Assembly: GCA_023374025.1 (NCBI GenBank)
Contig: SIJG01000093.1
Coordinates: 358,760 to 422,759, forward strand
Reading direction: 5' to 3'
Source of the DNA: Heterodera schachtii
Taxonomy: Eukaryota; Nematoda; Chromadorea; Rhabditida; Heteroderidae
Length of the DNA: 64,000 nt
The notes below the pieces were generated by a model. The model was not told the origin of the DNA. It worked only from the letters and a program-made list of their open reading frames with translations, and ran no database searches. The position numbers and the translations under genes are program-made. Positions 33,374 through 46,200 of this stretch are shown one piece after another (the first letter of the stretch is position 1; every line of letters starts with the position of its first letter).

Positions 33374-34596
33374 TAAGGCTAATCTTTAAGGGTGCATTGG
33401 TCGCTTCTTAAATTCCGCCAAGGGATAGGAAAACAAAAAATGTAACACATAAATATAAATTCATAATTGACTCAGTTTCAACCAAATTAAATATAATATT
33501 TCATGGTATCATTCAATAATTCTGGATTTCTCTATCTGAATATTAATTTTCCAAAATTAATGATACCATGAAATATTTTAATTTAGATAAATTGAGCAAA
33601 TTATGAATTTTTATGTGTTGTTTCCCACTCCTTGTCGGAATTTAAGAAGCGGTCAAAGCACAATCTTTAAGAGATTTATTTTATAATAAGAAAATAATAA
33701 TAATAATAATATGGCAAAAATGAACATAATGATGATCTTGCCAATAACATATATTAGACAAATTGATGAAAATTGATGAATTTTTGTTTTTGGGTGGGTT
33801 TCATTCGCTGTAACAGCAGCGAAATACGCATAAAAATGTTTTTCTGATAAATAAATACGTAAATTAAGCTGAATTAGGTAAATTTTGTACAAAAATGAGT
33901 GCTTTTTGATGCTTTATTTTGGGATTACATTTTGAAAATATGTAAAAAATATCATAAAATAAAGAAATTAATGCTAAGGAATGAAAAGCATCAGAAGAAG
34001 TGTAAAACCATAAACCAATTAGATCAATTAATTACCATCTTCTTAATTATCAGCATTGTCTAAGAATATTTTTGAAAAGCAGTTAAATTTAAAAATATAT
34101 TTTCATAAATTTTAATCTTAACCAAAATTTGAGATAGAAATGCCTGCAAATATCCAAATGATCACAAAAGATCCTCTCGGAATTTTGAAAATTTGTAAAA
34201 GGCATTTTTATTATTATTATTCTTTTAAATAGGCCTCATTGAAAATTTAAAAATAATCAAAGTGGTAGGGACCGATTCGAACCTATGCTTTAGCTAATAT
34301 TTTGTATGCATTGTTTAATTTATTTATTTTTTGTCATTTAATTTAATTTAATTGCGTTTTTCGACTGCTAGACTCACCTTTGGGCATGCAAATGACGTGC
34401 ACAAAAAGAGTCGTGGAATTTTATTAATTTTTCTTGCCAACTCATTTGTCAGCAACGATTTATGCTTTCAAATAAAAATATGTTTTCCATCGCTATGCTT
34501 TTGCTATTAATTTTCATTTTATAAATTAAATTATTCATTTTAAGCGTTTCCGTGTAAAAATAATAAAATATAAATAATAAAATCCGAAATATTGGC
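33374..34596. other. Intergenic region with small inverted repeat
   Basis: No gene. A small foldback lies at about 33481-33590. A box resembling a tRNA B-box (minus strand, GGTTCGAATCGG) lies at about 34270-34285. The remainder is AT-rich. Confidence 0.5.
33481..33590. repeat. Small inverted repeat
   Basis: The left arm contains AATATTTCATGGTATCATT and the right arm AATGATACCATGAAATATT. About 30-bp arms enclose a 50-bp centre. Confidence 0.7.
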
Positions 34597-35547
34597 ATGC
34601 AATCCGTTGGAAGTTTTCTGTTTCCTTTATTTATTTTCATTGCATTATTAATAATTGCTGCTGTCACCCAAAATGAGGTACAATAATTAGCGGTGAATAT
34701 TTAAAAAATGAATTAATTAAATTTGCGAAAATTTATTTTATTCACAGAAAAAAATTATCGAATGCCCAAGAGAAGAAGCGCCCATTGAGCAATTAAAGGA
34801 ATTGGACAAGAACAAATTGCCGGATAAAGGTGAAATTGAAAGACCAAAGACCAAATTTTGCCATTAAAACAATCCAACAAAAAAAAATGATTACAGGGCT
34901 GGACCTAATTACGGATTACGGAAATTTTCCCTGTAATTACGGATTACGGATTTTTGCAATTTTTGTGTAACTTTATCCAGTAACGAGAACTTTGGATTAT
35001 TTTTCGAGACGATTTCTTGCAAGATTTTTTTCTATTTTATTTTTAAAAAATTTTCTATTTGATTTTTTGTGCTTTAAGAAATAAAAAAAGGTGAAAATTA
35101 CGGGTTACGGAAGTTAGGGCATTATTGGCCCCAGTAATGACGGATTTCCGTAATTGAAAATCCAGTTACGCCCAGCCCTGTTTGATTAAGAATTTGGACT
35201 TTTGGATGAAATGCGCAGTACACTCAAAGAAATATTCGCAATTTATTCGGTGGACAGTTTTTTGGGTTCTCCAGGAAAAAGAGTGCTTGACCTCCAAATT
35301 GTAATTTGGCATTTTATGAACATCGTCGAAAATGCACTCAGACAAATAAAAGAAATGGAAGTAAATTTTAAAGCAAATAAATAATTATTGAAATATTACT
35401 TAAAAATGTTTTAAATTTACCTAAAAACGGTGCTAGTGCGTTTTATAAATCCGCCAGCACTTACTTTTGAAAATCCACTATAAGTTCAAATATAATTATG
35501 CGTCAAAAGCTATTTTTTATTCGACAAAATGGTAATCAGGGCATTCC

Positions 35548-35581
<34 letters not shown>

Positions 35582-37340
35582 GCCAAAACCCACCAAATAT
35601 TTGCCAAAAACCCCCAATTGAAACTTTCTGTTTACATTATTTTTTCAAGATTCTTGACGGCAGCGCTAATAAATGCGAAAAATGGGGAGAAATCAGAACA
35701 AAATTTGAAAAGAAATGGGAAGAATTAACGGAAAAATGGCAAATAAACGAAGATTTCAAATTCAATGTCAAAATTTGTCTTCTGCATGGATTTACGCATC
35801 GAATTATACGGCACGAAGCACTGAACGGGCACAACGTGTGGGCAACTTATGCCAAGTTGGTGTCCAATGGCATTTTCAGCATCGAAGGCGGACCCGAATT
35901 TGACAGTGTAAGTACGGTTGGCATGTACAGTATAGGGGGGGGGGGAGGAAGGGGCTCTATCGTAATGCATGTAAAATGGGCGAATAATCTAAAAAGAAAT
36001 TAGAATTGATAAATAGGGGCTCTTCTCGCTCAGTTGGGCCCCGGCACGTTTTTGGCTATAACTTTTTTGTTTGTCAACCAAATCCAACATTGTTGGTATC
36101 ATTCGATAGCCCTAAGTGTCCTATATTAGCTAGCAAAATTCCAAAAAATTTAGTTAAGTTTCAAAGAGATATTGCAAAAAATGTCTATCATTCAAAAATT
36201 ATCACTTTTTTGCAAATTTAATCTATACATATTTTAAAATCATAATATTTTTACAAAAGATTATCTCTTTTTTCGGTGTTTTTCCAAATTATTTTCAAAT
36301 TTACATTATTAAGAACAACATTAGCACATTTTCTGAAGAAGATTATAAGGAACACGCAAAAAAGTGTGAAGAATCGGACAAATATCCGCGAATTATTACA
36401 AATACTTTATTATCACCGACTTTGAAGAAAAAGATTTTCCGGTAAATGAGAGACGGTTTGAAATTTTAATGAAATTTTAAAATAAAATAAATTAAATTTA
36501 AAATTACCCAAAATATTAATTACCGTCTAATTGCCTCAGAATGTGTCTTGTCAACTTAATTACCTTTTCTGAAGAGTTCCAACATTTGTTGTGTTATCAT
36601 AAAGAAATTGGCAAAATCAAAAGAATGCTTCATAATTTATTGGGACGAAATGAATTGCTTGGGTTGGAACAAAGCTTCCCATTCATTTTGCACATCGGTT
36701 TGTGTCAGTTAGAGGTGTTCGAGTCAGTGACTTTTGAAAATGACTTTCTTGTCAGAATGACTTGAAATTTTGCTTCCCAGCCCTATTAATTAGTATAATT
36801 AATTGCTGAGTAAATTCAATAAACTAATTAATTATATGTTAATTAGGGTGGTAATAACGGCAAGCCGCGACTTGCACTAATGAACAAAGATTTCCTTAAA
36901 TATTAATAAAATTGAAATTGATGCTTCTTCCCTTCTTGTCAGAGATAATGCCGTTTCAAGTGCTAATGGACATTCGCTGCGTCCAATTTCAGTTTCACAC
37001 AAATTCGGCGAGTGCGATTAAGTTCGAAAACCAAATCATTTTTCGCCGTTTGTTGGGCGACTCAAAGCTGGCGGAGCACGAGAAAGCGATCCGGCAAAGT
37101 GCCGAGAACGCGTCGGAACTGGCACGGCACATTTTGAGCAAAGTGAAAGCAGTGAAAATGGAAGCGATGGGAAGCGACGCGATGGAATTGGCCAAAGGCA
37201 TTTGCATTGTGAGCAAATTGGCCGAATTTGTGGAACAACAAAGCAAAGTGGCAGCAACAGAGCCGAAGAAAAGTTTGGCATTTTTTGATCGGTGGATGGG
37301 GGCGAGAGAGAGGGAGAGAGAGAGAGAGAGGGAGAGGGGG

Positions 37341-37378
<38 letters not shown>

Positions 37379-39858
37379 GGAAGAGATAGAGAGAGAGAGA
37401 GAGCGAAAGCGAGAGAGAGAGAGAGACTGATTATTACGAAAATGGAAAAGGGGTAATTATGACGCACGGACATTACATCAATGCTTAGTTTTCATGAAGA
37501 AGCAAAAAGCTCTTTGCCTTCACATTTCTGACAATAAGCATCTCAATTTTCGAGTTTTCGTTTCGGTTTTTTCATTTATTGCGTCATTTTTTAAACAAAA
37601 AATGACTCACAACTGAAACAAAGACTTTTCGAAATCAATAACAATAAAATTTAAGTGCTGAATTTACTAAAATTTGTCCACACTGAAAAATGGCTCTTAA
37701 TACTCTACGATCGTTGCCGAATTGTCCCTTTGCCAACGCTTGTCCAAGCACAAAAAGTGGCACACATCCCAAAATGGCACATGCTTGTTCGGCGGCTTCT
37801 CATTTCCGTTGGCATTGGCACTTTCTTTTGTCCCTTTGATCAATCAATTGGCTTATCCTGACGCTTTTCTCCCCCACAGAAGTGTCTGTGCTTAAACGCA
37901 TCGGCGAATGGTGGCCCAGTGAATGTGCGCAGGCGGAAAAGGCCGAAAGTGTGGCCAAATTGGCACGGCATTCGTTGCAGAGGGAAAGCCGCCAAAATTT
38001 TCATTGTTTTATGACTCTTTGGCGCCAAATGGCCGATGTTCGCGGCGCTCCGACGCGGCTGCACAAATTTATGCAAATGACGGTGCGCGAAATTGAGTTG
38101 GAAATAGTCGCGGATAAAGACGAACGATACACGGACCCGAAGGGTAATAAACATTAGTATTAATTATGGGTGCTAGATCACTTCACAAAAAAAGTGCAAA
38201 AACCAAAAATCCGATTTTCCTAAGATTTTTTTACGTGCTGAGCCGAACCAAAAAAAATATCATATAATAATGTTAAAATTTAATTATTATTTTAAATTTA
38301 TTTGCTAAATAATAAATAATAACTTAGCTTAAACTTAGTCAATTTAATCAATCTTGGTTTGAGAATGTAGCTCTATGTATCCTCTGCTATTTAATTTTAA
38401 TGAAAATTTTAGTTACAACTTAAAGCTAAGTTATGATTTATTATTTAGCAAATAAATTTAAATAATAATTAAATTTAAATATTATTATCATTGATACTTT
38501 TTTAGGTTCGGCCTAACATTTTTTTAATTTAAAATCTGATTAAATTGGTGCTTAGATACACATTCTTCGAAGAGTTTTGTTTGATTTCGAATAAAAAATT
38601 AAAATTTACCTAATATTAAATAAAATCATTAGCCAGATTACTTTAAATTTTTTAAATTTTTGAACTTTCAATGGCGCCTATAAATTTTACAAAACAAAAG
38701 CCTAATCATAGGCCTAGGCCCAAGCAATTAAGCTTGAGTTGAAGCGGATACATTTCCAAATAAATATTTCCATTTTTTATATAATTTGAGTTCTTTTTAA
38801 TTTTAGTCCATTTGTAATGAAATTTAAAATATTTAAAAAATTCAAAATAATCTGGCTAATAATTTTATTTAATTTTAGATAAATTTTATTACTCTCTTAT
38901 CGAAATACAACAAAACTTTTAGAAGAATGTGTATTTAGGCATCAATTATTTAAATTTCAAAATGTTTATAATTAAAAATTGATAAAAATTCATAGGAAAA
39001 ATCAGATTTTTGATTTTGGCACTTTTTTGTGAAGCGCCAAAATTGCAATTTTATGAAGTGGCCAATCAAATTATGTAATTGCTAAAATTGTTAAGTAAAC
39101 GATAATTATGTCAATTCTTTGTAATTGGTTAAAATAATATTTATGCATTTTGAAACCTAAAACAAAAATTAAGCAATTTGTTCCCTTTTTAAGTTTTTCG
39201 AAATGTCGAGCATCTGAGAATGCATTACCTTGACGTATTCACAACGGCGGATCCGGCACATCGCAAATCGGCAAAATTGGCAGCCGACCTTTTCTGTTGG
39301 GTGTTTTGGCTGGAAAATGAAATTTTGAGTGGACATGAAAAGAGCAAAATAATGCCGAGATTTACCATGGCATGGGAGCAGAACAGATGGTACTACGAAA
39401 TGGTGTACGACCAATTGTTCGACCTCGAAGAAGAAGCCGAGTTGGCGAAGAAGGAGCGCCAAATTGGCATTCTGTTGCAAATGTCCAAAGATTTGGTGGA
39501 ACAGAAGCTGAAAATGCCGGACGAAAAACTGAAGATTGAATTCCGGAGCAAAAAGTTGGAACGGCTTATACAGAACCGACAGGACGGCACGGCACCGCCG
39601 CCGCCGAACGGAACGGTGGACAAAGAATGGCACGAAATTCGGCGAAAGTCGGAGGAGGGAAAAGTGGACGAAAAGCAAAGCAGCGCAATTGAGGAGTGGC
39701 TTAAGCAACGCCATTTCGACACAATCAAAGGCTTTTTGTGCAACAGCGAAAAGTTCTACAGGGAATTTGAGCAAAGTGCGCTTTTAATAATTCATTCATT
39801 GGCACATTTTGTCACAAATTTGGTGTCGTCGAACATAAAACCGAAAACAAAAATTTAG
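34597..39858 (+). CDS. A2: orphan secreted protein, copy 2
   Basis: Paralog of A1 with the same exon plan. Exon 1 (34597-34677) encodes MQSVGSFLFPLFIFIALLI, a strong signal peptide, and ends in phase 0 like A1. Exon 2 is 34748-34829 (IIECPREEAPIEQL) and exon 3 is 35191-35360 (IVIWHFMNIVENALRQI). Exon 4 starts near 35651 (ICLLHGFTHRII). Others are at about 36312-36440, 36541-36692 (EFQHLLCYHKEI), 36950-37420 (GICIVSKLAEFVEQ), 37881-38142 (RGAPTRLHKFMQMT) and 39205-39858 (LTMA in A1 is FTMAWEQNRWYYEMVYDQLF here). Exon 7 runs into a (GA)n microsatellite that would encode Arg-Glu repeats. The final exon is nearly identical in DNA to A1 over about 300 bp, then diverges, and runs 50 residues longer. 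No known domain was recognised. It may be spliced to B2. Confidence 0.65.
34894..35180. mobile_element. AGGGCTGG-ended element, copy 2
   Basis: Starts CAGGGCTGGACCTAATTACGG and ends GTTACGCCCAGCCCTG. The inside repeats AATTACGGATTACGG words. It lies in an intron of A2 at a position where A1 has a different (palindromic) element. Confidence 0.7.
37304..37428. repeat. GA microsatellite inside A2 exon 7
   Basis: (GA)n with a few interruptions directly after coding sequence for LAFFDRWMGA. Read through, it gives an Arg-Glu run. The counterpart exon of A1 ends in a Gly/Glu/Lys-rich stretch without GA repeats. The true donor may lie before the repeat. Confidence 0.75.
38175..39048. mobile_element. 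Nested palindromic AT-rich element in A2 intron
   Basis: Outer ends CACTTCACAAAAAAAGTGC and GGCACTTTTTTGTGAAGCG are inverted. Inner pairs include TTTGCTAAATAATAAATAA / TTATTATTTAGCAAATAAA and TTAGCCAGATTACTTT / AAAATAATCTGGCTAAT. It contains TATCCTCTGCTAT, shared with the element at 43310-43945. Confidence 0.75.
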
Positions 39859-40219
39859 ATTATTAATTAGGGTTTTTCTCAGACAAAATGCGGGGAATTA
39901 CGAAATTCGTCTGTTGCACTCCAAATCAGATGAGAATGTCTTTAAATGAGTTTCTAAGATTTTTTTGTTTTCGAAATTTTTTGGCACTTTTTACAAAATT
40001 CATCTCTGACGAGGATTTGCCAACGAGATTTCTGCCAGATTTTTTTTTTTGCCTAAAAATGCAATTCTCTACTGATCAATGGTGGACAAAAAAAAGAACA
40101 TAAATTTCCAAATAAAAATGCCAACAAATAAAAAATTAAAGACATAATAATGAAATTATTCTGTTAAACACCAAGCTGTTTAAGTAATTAGTAATTACCT
40201 AATAAAATTGCTGATTAAG

Positions 40220-43200
40220 GAGCATCGGACAATATAATGCGAATTGGTACAATTGTGGGCGGAGTAGAAAATGTCAGCGAAATCTATGATCTGGCCGAAA
40301 AATGCAAAGAAAAATTTGCAAATTTGGAAGAAAATGCCAAAAAAGAAAATGAAAATTTCAATGAAAAAAGTAAAGAAAATTATTCGGAAGAAAAAGAAAC
40401 AAAAAATGGGGAGAAATTGGAGAAAGATGAAGAAGAAACTGACCAAACAGAACCTTATGACGTGGACGAAGCACTTAAATATGTGAATTCGGAGGAGAAT
40501 AATGAGGGAAAAGATAAAAAGAAAAAAAAGGGAAAGAAAAAGCCAAAGTCAAACAAAATGCCATCGGAAATTGGCATAAAATCGGAAGAAGAAAATCAAA
40601 ATTCAAACAAAATGCCTAAAGAAATTGGCACAAAATCAGAGGAAGAAAATGCATTAAGAAAAATGGAAGAACAAATTTCCGAGAAAGAATCATTGGCTGA
40701 AATTTTATCGGCCCAATTAATGCCAAAAAATGATGGCACAATTTTCGAAACAGAGCCAAAAGAAAATGAAAAAGACAATGCAAATGAAAGAGAGACAATG
40801 AGAGAAAAAGAAAAAAAGGAAAAAATAATACAAAAGAAAGAAAAAACAAAAAATAACAGAAGCAAAGAGAGGAAAAGCAAGCAGCAAAACAATCAAATAA
40901 TTAATGAGCAAAATGCAAAAAGCACAGAAAATGGCAGCGGAGAAAAAATTGGAGAGAAAAATGGCATTTTGAAAAAGGAAAAGCACAGACATTTGGCCAT
41001 TTCAATGGCAAAACAAAGCGAATTCGTAAAGCATTGGATTATTAGGTGAATTATGTAATTAATAGGGCTGGGAATTTTAGTTAAGAAAAATCTCGAAATA
41101 GGTAACTAAATTTATTAACGATTTTTTAGTGGAAAAAAAACAAACAAAAAGGTAAAATTTTGCTTATATTACTATGTAAACGAATATTTAAAATATTTCT
41201 AATATTTTCTTCGAAAATATTACATTCTTAAATTTTGCAGAGAAAAAAAAAATTTTGGGGGATAAATTTTTGAGAAAATTTTCCAATTCTTAGGGCTGTA
41301 ATTTTAAATAGGGGTGTATTTTTTCATTTTATTGCATTTTTGTTAAGGATTTTTTAAAAATCCTTAAAATAGGTAACAAAGATGCCGAATTAAGTATAAA
41401 AATTGCTTTTTCGTGATATTATGAGCGCAAAAATTTTAGGTATTTACCTAAATTTCCCAGCCCTAGTAATTAAATTGAAAAATCAAAAAATAAAAATTAA
41501 TATTTTAGACGACGAAAAAAAGTGGCTGCTTTTTTTAGAAGACGAATTTCTGATCAAATCTTACCAAACATTCTTTTCAAATTCTTCTGAATCAATGCGT
41601 CAAATTGTTGCGATTGGATCTCAAATTAATGAAATTGGCCATCGAATGGAAATTATTGCCAAATTATACCCAATTGGCGACCAAAAACTGCTAAATTCAT
41701 TCAAAGAGCTGCAAATTGCACCTTCGAAATGGATTCACAAGAAATTGGAACAGAATTGGCAACTGATCAAAATGAATTGGTGGCAAATTCCCCGATCCAA
41801 AATGATCAGATGGTATTGAATTGTCCGGCTCAAAAGATTGATCAGGCGCTAAAAAGTGATCAGCAAATGGCGATCGATTCTCAGGCCCAAATGGTTGATC
41901 AGTCTGAAATATGCACTTTGACTAATTGCGATTTGGACATTTTTGGTCTGAAATCACTACAAAAATTGCTTTGGAAACACATGAAAATGGTCTTGAAATT
42001 TTTTGATCCCAGTGCCGAAATTGAAGAGAAAAGCACTGAAAATGAAGAAAAAGACATGGAACACATTGGACAGCAAATTCAACTGCGGAAAATGGCAATG
42101 GCACTTTTACTGGACAAAAATAATCATTTTGATTTGATGCGAAAATGCCATACCAAAACACAGGCGAAGAGACATTGTTTGGCACTGACTTCGATTTGGA
42201 TTCATTTTGCACATTTTTCGACCATTTTTCAATAATGGTCGAACAAATTGAGCAAGGCAAAAAAAAAATAAAAAAATAAACGAAAATAAAAAAAAATAAA
42301 AAAAATAATAAAGAAAAATTAAGATTAAAAAAATAAAATAAATAAGTAAACCAAATCAAAATAAAATAAAAATAATAAACGAATAAATGAAAATTAAAAA
42401 AACAAATAATAATAAATTAAATTAAATTAAATAAATAAAAAACGAAATTAAATTAAAATAAATAAATAAATGTAAATTAAAAGGTCATTTTAGATCAAAA
42501 ATTGCAAATTGAATTGTCAAAATATTTACAAAGAGAATTTGAATTTACTCAAATTTTCGGAATTGCATTACATTTACAGGAACTTAGGCATTTTGATGGA
42601 CAAAATGTCAAATTAATTGGCAATGACAGCGACGAGTCATTGGAATCAGTAAATGAAAAGAAATATTAATTAATTACTTGATTAATTAATTAATTACATA
42701 TTTAGTTGATTGATTAATTATTTAGTTGGTTTCATTTATTTCTAAAAATGGCTTTGGTCTCATAAACGACGAACGGAAAACAAAAATTGATCAGGCAATT
42801 CAAGAAATAGAACAAATTGTAAAGAAATGGGTAAGTCCTTCCTCAAGAATGCCATAAAAAAACAAATTTAAATAAAATAAATAAAAATTAAATAATGCCA
42901 ATGAAAAAAATAATTTACCCGAATTTGTCATTTTTCAAACAGAAATGCCAAATTCAAACGAAAATTTCCTTTTTGTTTTTCGAAATTTAGAATCGCAAAG
43001 CGAAAATTATTGCCATGGGCTCCTACCAATTGGGCGCACTCACCAAACACTCAGACATCGATGCCATTTGTGTTGTGCCCGAATTACGCTCTTGGAGAGC
43101 GACGAAATTTTTTGGGAAGGCAAAATGCCAAATTCAAACGAACGGGGACAGAAGATGTGCGGATGATTCACTGTTTTGCCACTTTTGTTTAGTGAGTGAA

Positions 43201-46200
43201 ACCGAGGGGAAAACTCAGAAAATTACTGAAATTAAATAAATATTAAAAAAAAAAAAATCAAATTTCTTATTTTGGAAGTCAGTTGAACATTTTGATCGGT
43301 GCTGTGACGAAGTGACAAACGTATCAATGATTGAAATATTTAAATATAATTATTAGTTTAATTTTGTTTGCTTAATAATAAATTTCATAATTTAGCTTAA
43401 TTTAGTAAAAATTAATGAAACTTCATATTGAACAACAGCTCCGCGTATCCTCTGCTATCTTATGTAATTTTTTAAAAATTACTAAAAATTTACAAAAATT
43501 ATATCAAAAAGATATTTTTGTCCCTAAGTTTTTTAAAACTCATTAAAATTTTTTGAAATTTAACAGAATAATAGAGTAATCTTTGGGCTATATAATCATA
43601 TCAAGTTCATATAACTTTGATATGATTAGATAGATAAAATATTTCTCTATGTTCCATTAAATTTCAAAATTTTTTTAATCAGTTTTAAAAATGTTAGGGA
43701 CAAAAATATTAAGTCGAAATTTTTTGAAATTTTTTGCAATTAACTCTTTGTAAACTTTTTTTTTGATTTTTAAGAATTATTTAAGATAAATGGGGATATG
43801 TAGAGCTATTGTTTATTACCAAATTTTATTAATTTGACTAAATTTAAGCTACTTTAAGAATTATTATTTAGGAAATAAAATTAATTAAAACTAATAATTA
43901 AATTTAAATATTTCTATCATTGACACTTTTGTAACTTCGGCTCACCACGCAATGTCGATCAAATTAAAAAAGGAATCGTTTACAAATTAATTAATATAGT
44001 CGGCCGCCAATCGTTTAGACGGCCCAAGTGACGGGACTCAATCGGATCCAAGACGCGTGGGTGCCGTTGATAAAATTCAAATTCGAAATCGACCCGCACA
44101 CTTCCGTCGATTTTGACATTGGACTCGAAACATTTGCAATTCATGAAGAAATTTTTAAATCCGAAGAACCAATAAATTACGAACAAAGCGACGCATTGTC
44201 AGCGAAAATGGCCAATGAAATTGGCCAATTGGCGAATCGGAGGAGGGCATTTCTTGTGCGGGGTGGAAGCTATGAGGAACTGATGAAAATGAACAGCGAG
44301 CGGGAGAAGCTGAGGAGGAAGCTCAGATCATTGGCAGGTGATTGGCCCGGCGGGGGAGGGCTTAAATTTGGCAATCCCTCCGGACGGACGGAAGATGCCG
44401 TTGATTTCTGTGCAATGTCACTTCTAAAGTTCGGCCCTAATTTCCCCGTACAATAATAATAACACATGGAATGATGTCCTTTATTCCGAAGGCGGATATC
44501 CAAGAAATACAGTATGCTAATATGATGAGGAAGAGGGGAAAGGGACCCCGATCCGTACAGGACGGAATGGGAGAGGATCGAGAGTAATTGTGATCCCGGT
44601 TATAAGAATGAATAGAGGTGATCGCTAGGCAATGGGCCACATTACGAGAAGGGGCGGAGCGAAAGTTGATCAGAGTGATCAGAGGCACTAACAAAATCAG
44701 ACAGTCAGAAAATAGGAAATAATGTACAATTAATTTCTAGAGATATTACCCGTCTTAACTTTCCCCCCCCCCCATTTTTAAGCTAATTTTGTCCAAAAAG
44801 CATACAATTTTTAGGCTTCGAAGTGGACATAATTATTTTGAAGAAACTTTTTGCGACAGAAAAGAGAGAAAAAGAAGACAATAGTCAAAACATTTTAAGA
44901 AACTATCGCACTTTATTATTGGCTGTAAAAATGTGGGCCAAAGGTATTTTAAAATGAAAAAATAAAATTTTAATTTTAATCAATTTCAATATTATTTTTA
45001 TGGGTATTTCTCTCATTTCTCTCATCAGAGCATCACATTTATGACAACAAATTGGGCTTCTTCAATGGCATTAGTCTCTCCCTTTTGGTGGCCAAAGTGA
45101 TGCTTCTTTACCCAATGGCATCACTTCCTTTTCTCATTGAAAAGTTCTTCTTCACCTTCTCCACATGGTCATTTTGTTTTAATAAATTTATTTTTGTAAT
45201 TAAAAACGTTTTAATAAAATTAAATTGTCACATTATTTTTTTGAATTTTAAATGTCCTAATTATTCTATGCAAGTTTTAGGCCTTGGCCAACCCCCGTTA
45301 AGCTGTCCGATTTGCCGGTTGGGTCGGCACTCCGCTGGGACCCCAGCGAAGAAAAACAAAAACGGAGCGAAATTGGCTATGGAATTGCGGCCGAATTGGC
45401 AATGCCAATTGTCACGCCGGGACACATTGAACAAAATGCCACTTTCAATGTGAACCGGTCCACCGCAACAATCATTCGGCGGGAAATGCAAAACGGTGTC
45501 AATTAAAGGAAATAAATAATTAGGAATTAAAAAGGGATGTCATCATTAATTTGAATGTTTAGCAATTAAAATTGTACGAAATTGGCCAAATTTGAGCATT
45601 TCACTAAATGAAAAATGGAAAAGCTTAATAAAGGCTACAAAATTCAAGGAAAAGGTGACCCAATAATATTATTTAAATTGAAACACGTCAGGACCAGTCA
45701 GCTGGGGACAACTCAGCTTTAAGACAATTTACAAAATTTATAAAATTGAAAAATAGTTAAATAAATAAAATTTAAAAATTTTAAACGATGACTTAGGTTA
45801 GGGCTAAGCTTTAGGCTAGGCCTAGGCTTAGGCTTGCTTGTGCCTAGGCTTAATTTTATAAAAATTTCATTGTACGGCTGAGTCGTCCATCAGTCGAATT
45901 GTCCCATCAGCTGATTGTCCTCAGCTGACTAGTCCAGAAGCCAAATTGAAAATTAAAATTTCAAATATTTTTCGCAGTTTTCCCATTTCATTCGCATTAA
46001 TTGCAAAGCCTTCGCATTGGCCGACTTTTACGACTTTTGTGGCTACGTGGAGACGCGAATTCGTCTCCAATTGCTGATCGATGTCGAACGATTTGATCGC
46101 ATTCGATTGGCCCATGCGAAGCAAATTGTTGAAAAGGGACAAATTTTGGGAGAGAATTTGGACGGAAGCACCGCTAAAAAGAATCCCAGAAAGTAATGCG

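Noticed and set aside
35498..35728. Plus-strand frame with a YMYIYIYIF run
   Set aside because: Arises from a TA microsatellite within an A2 intron.
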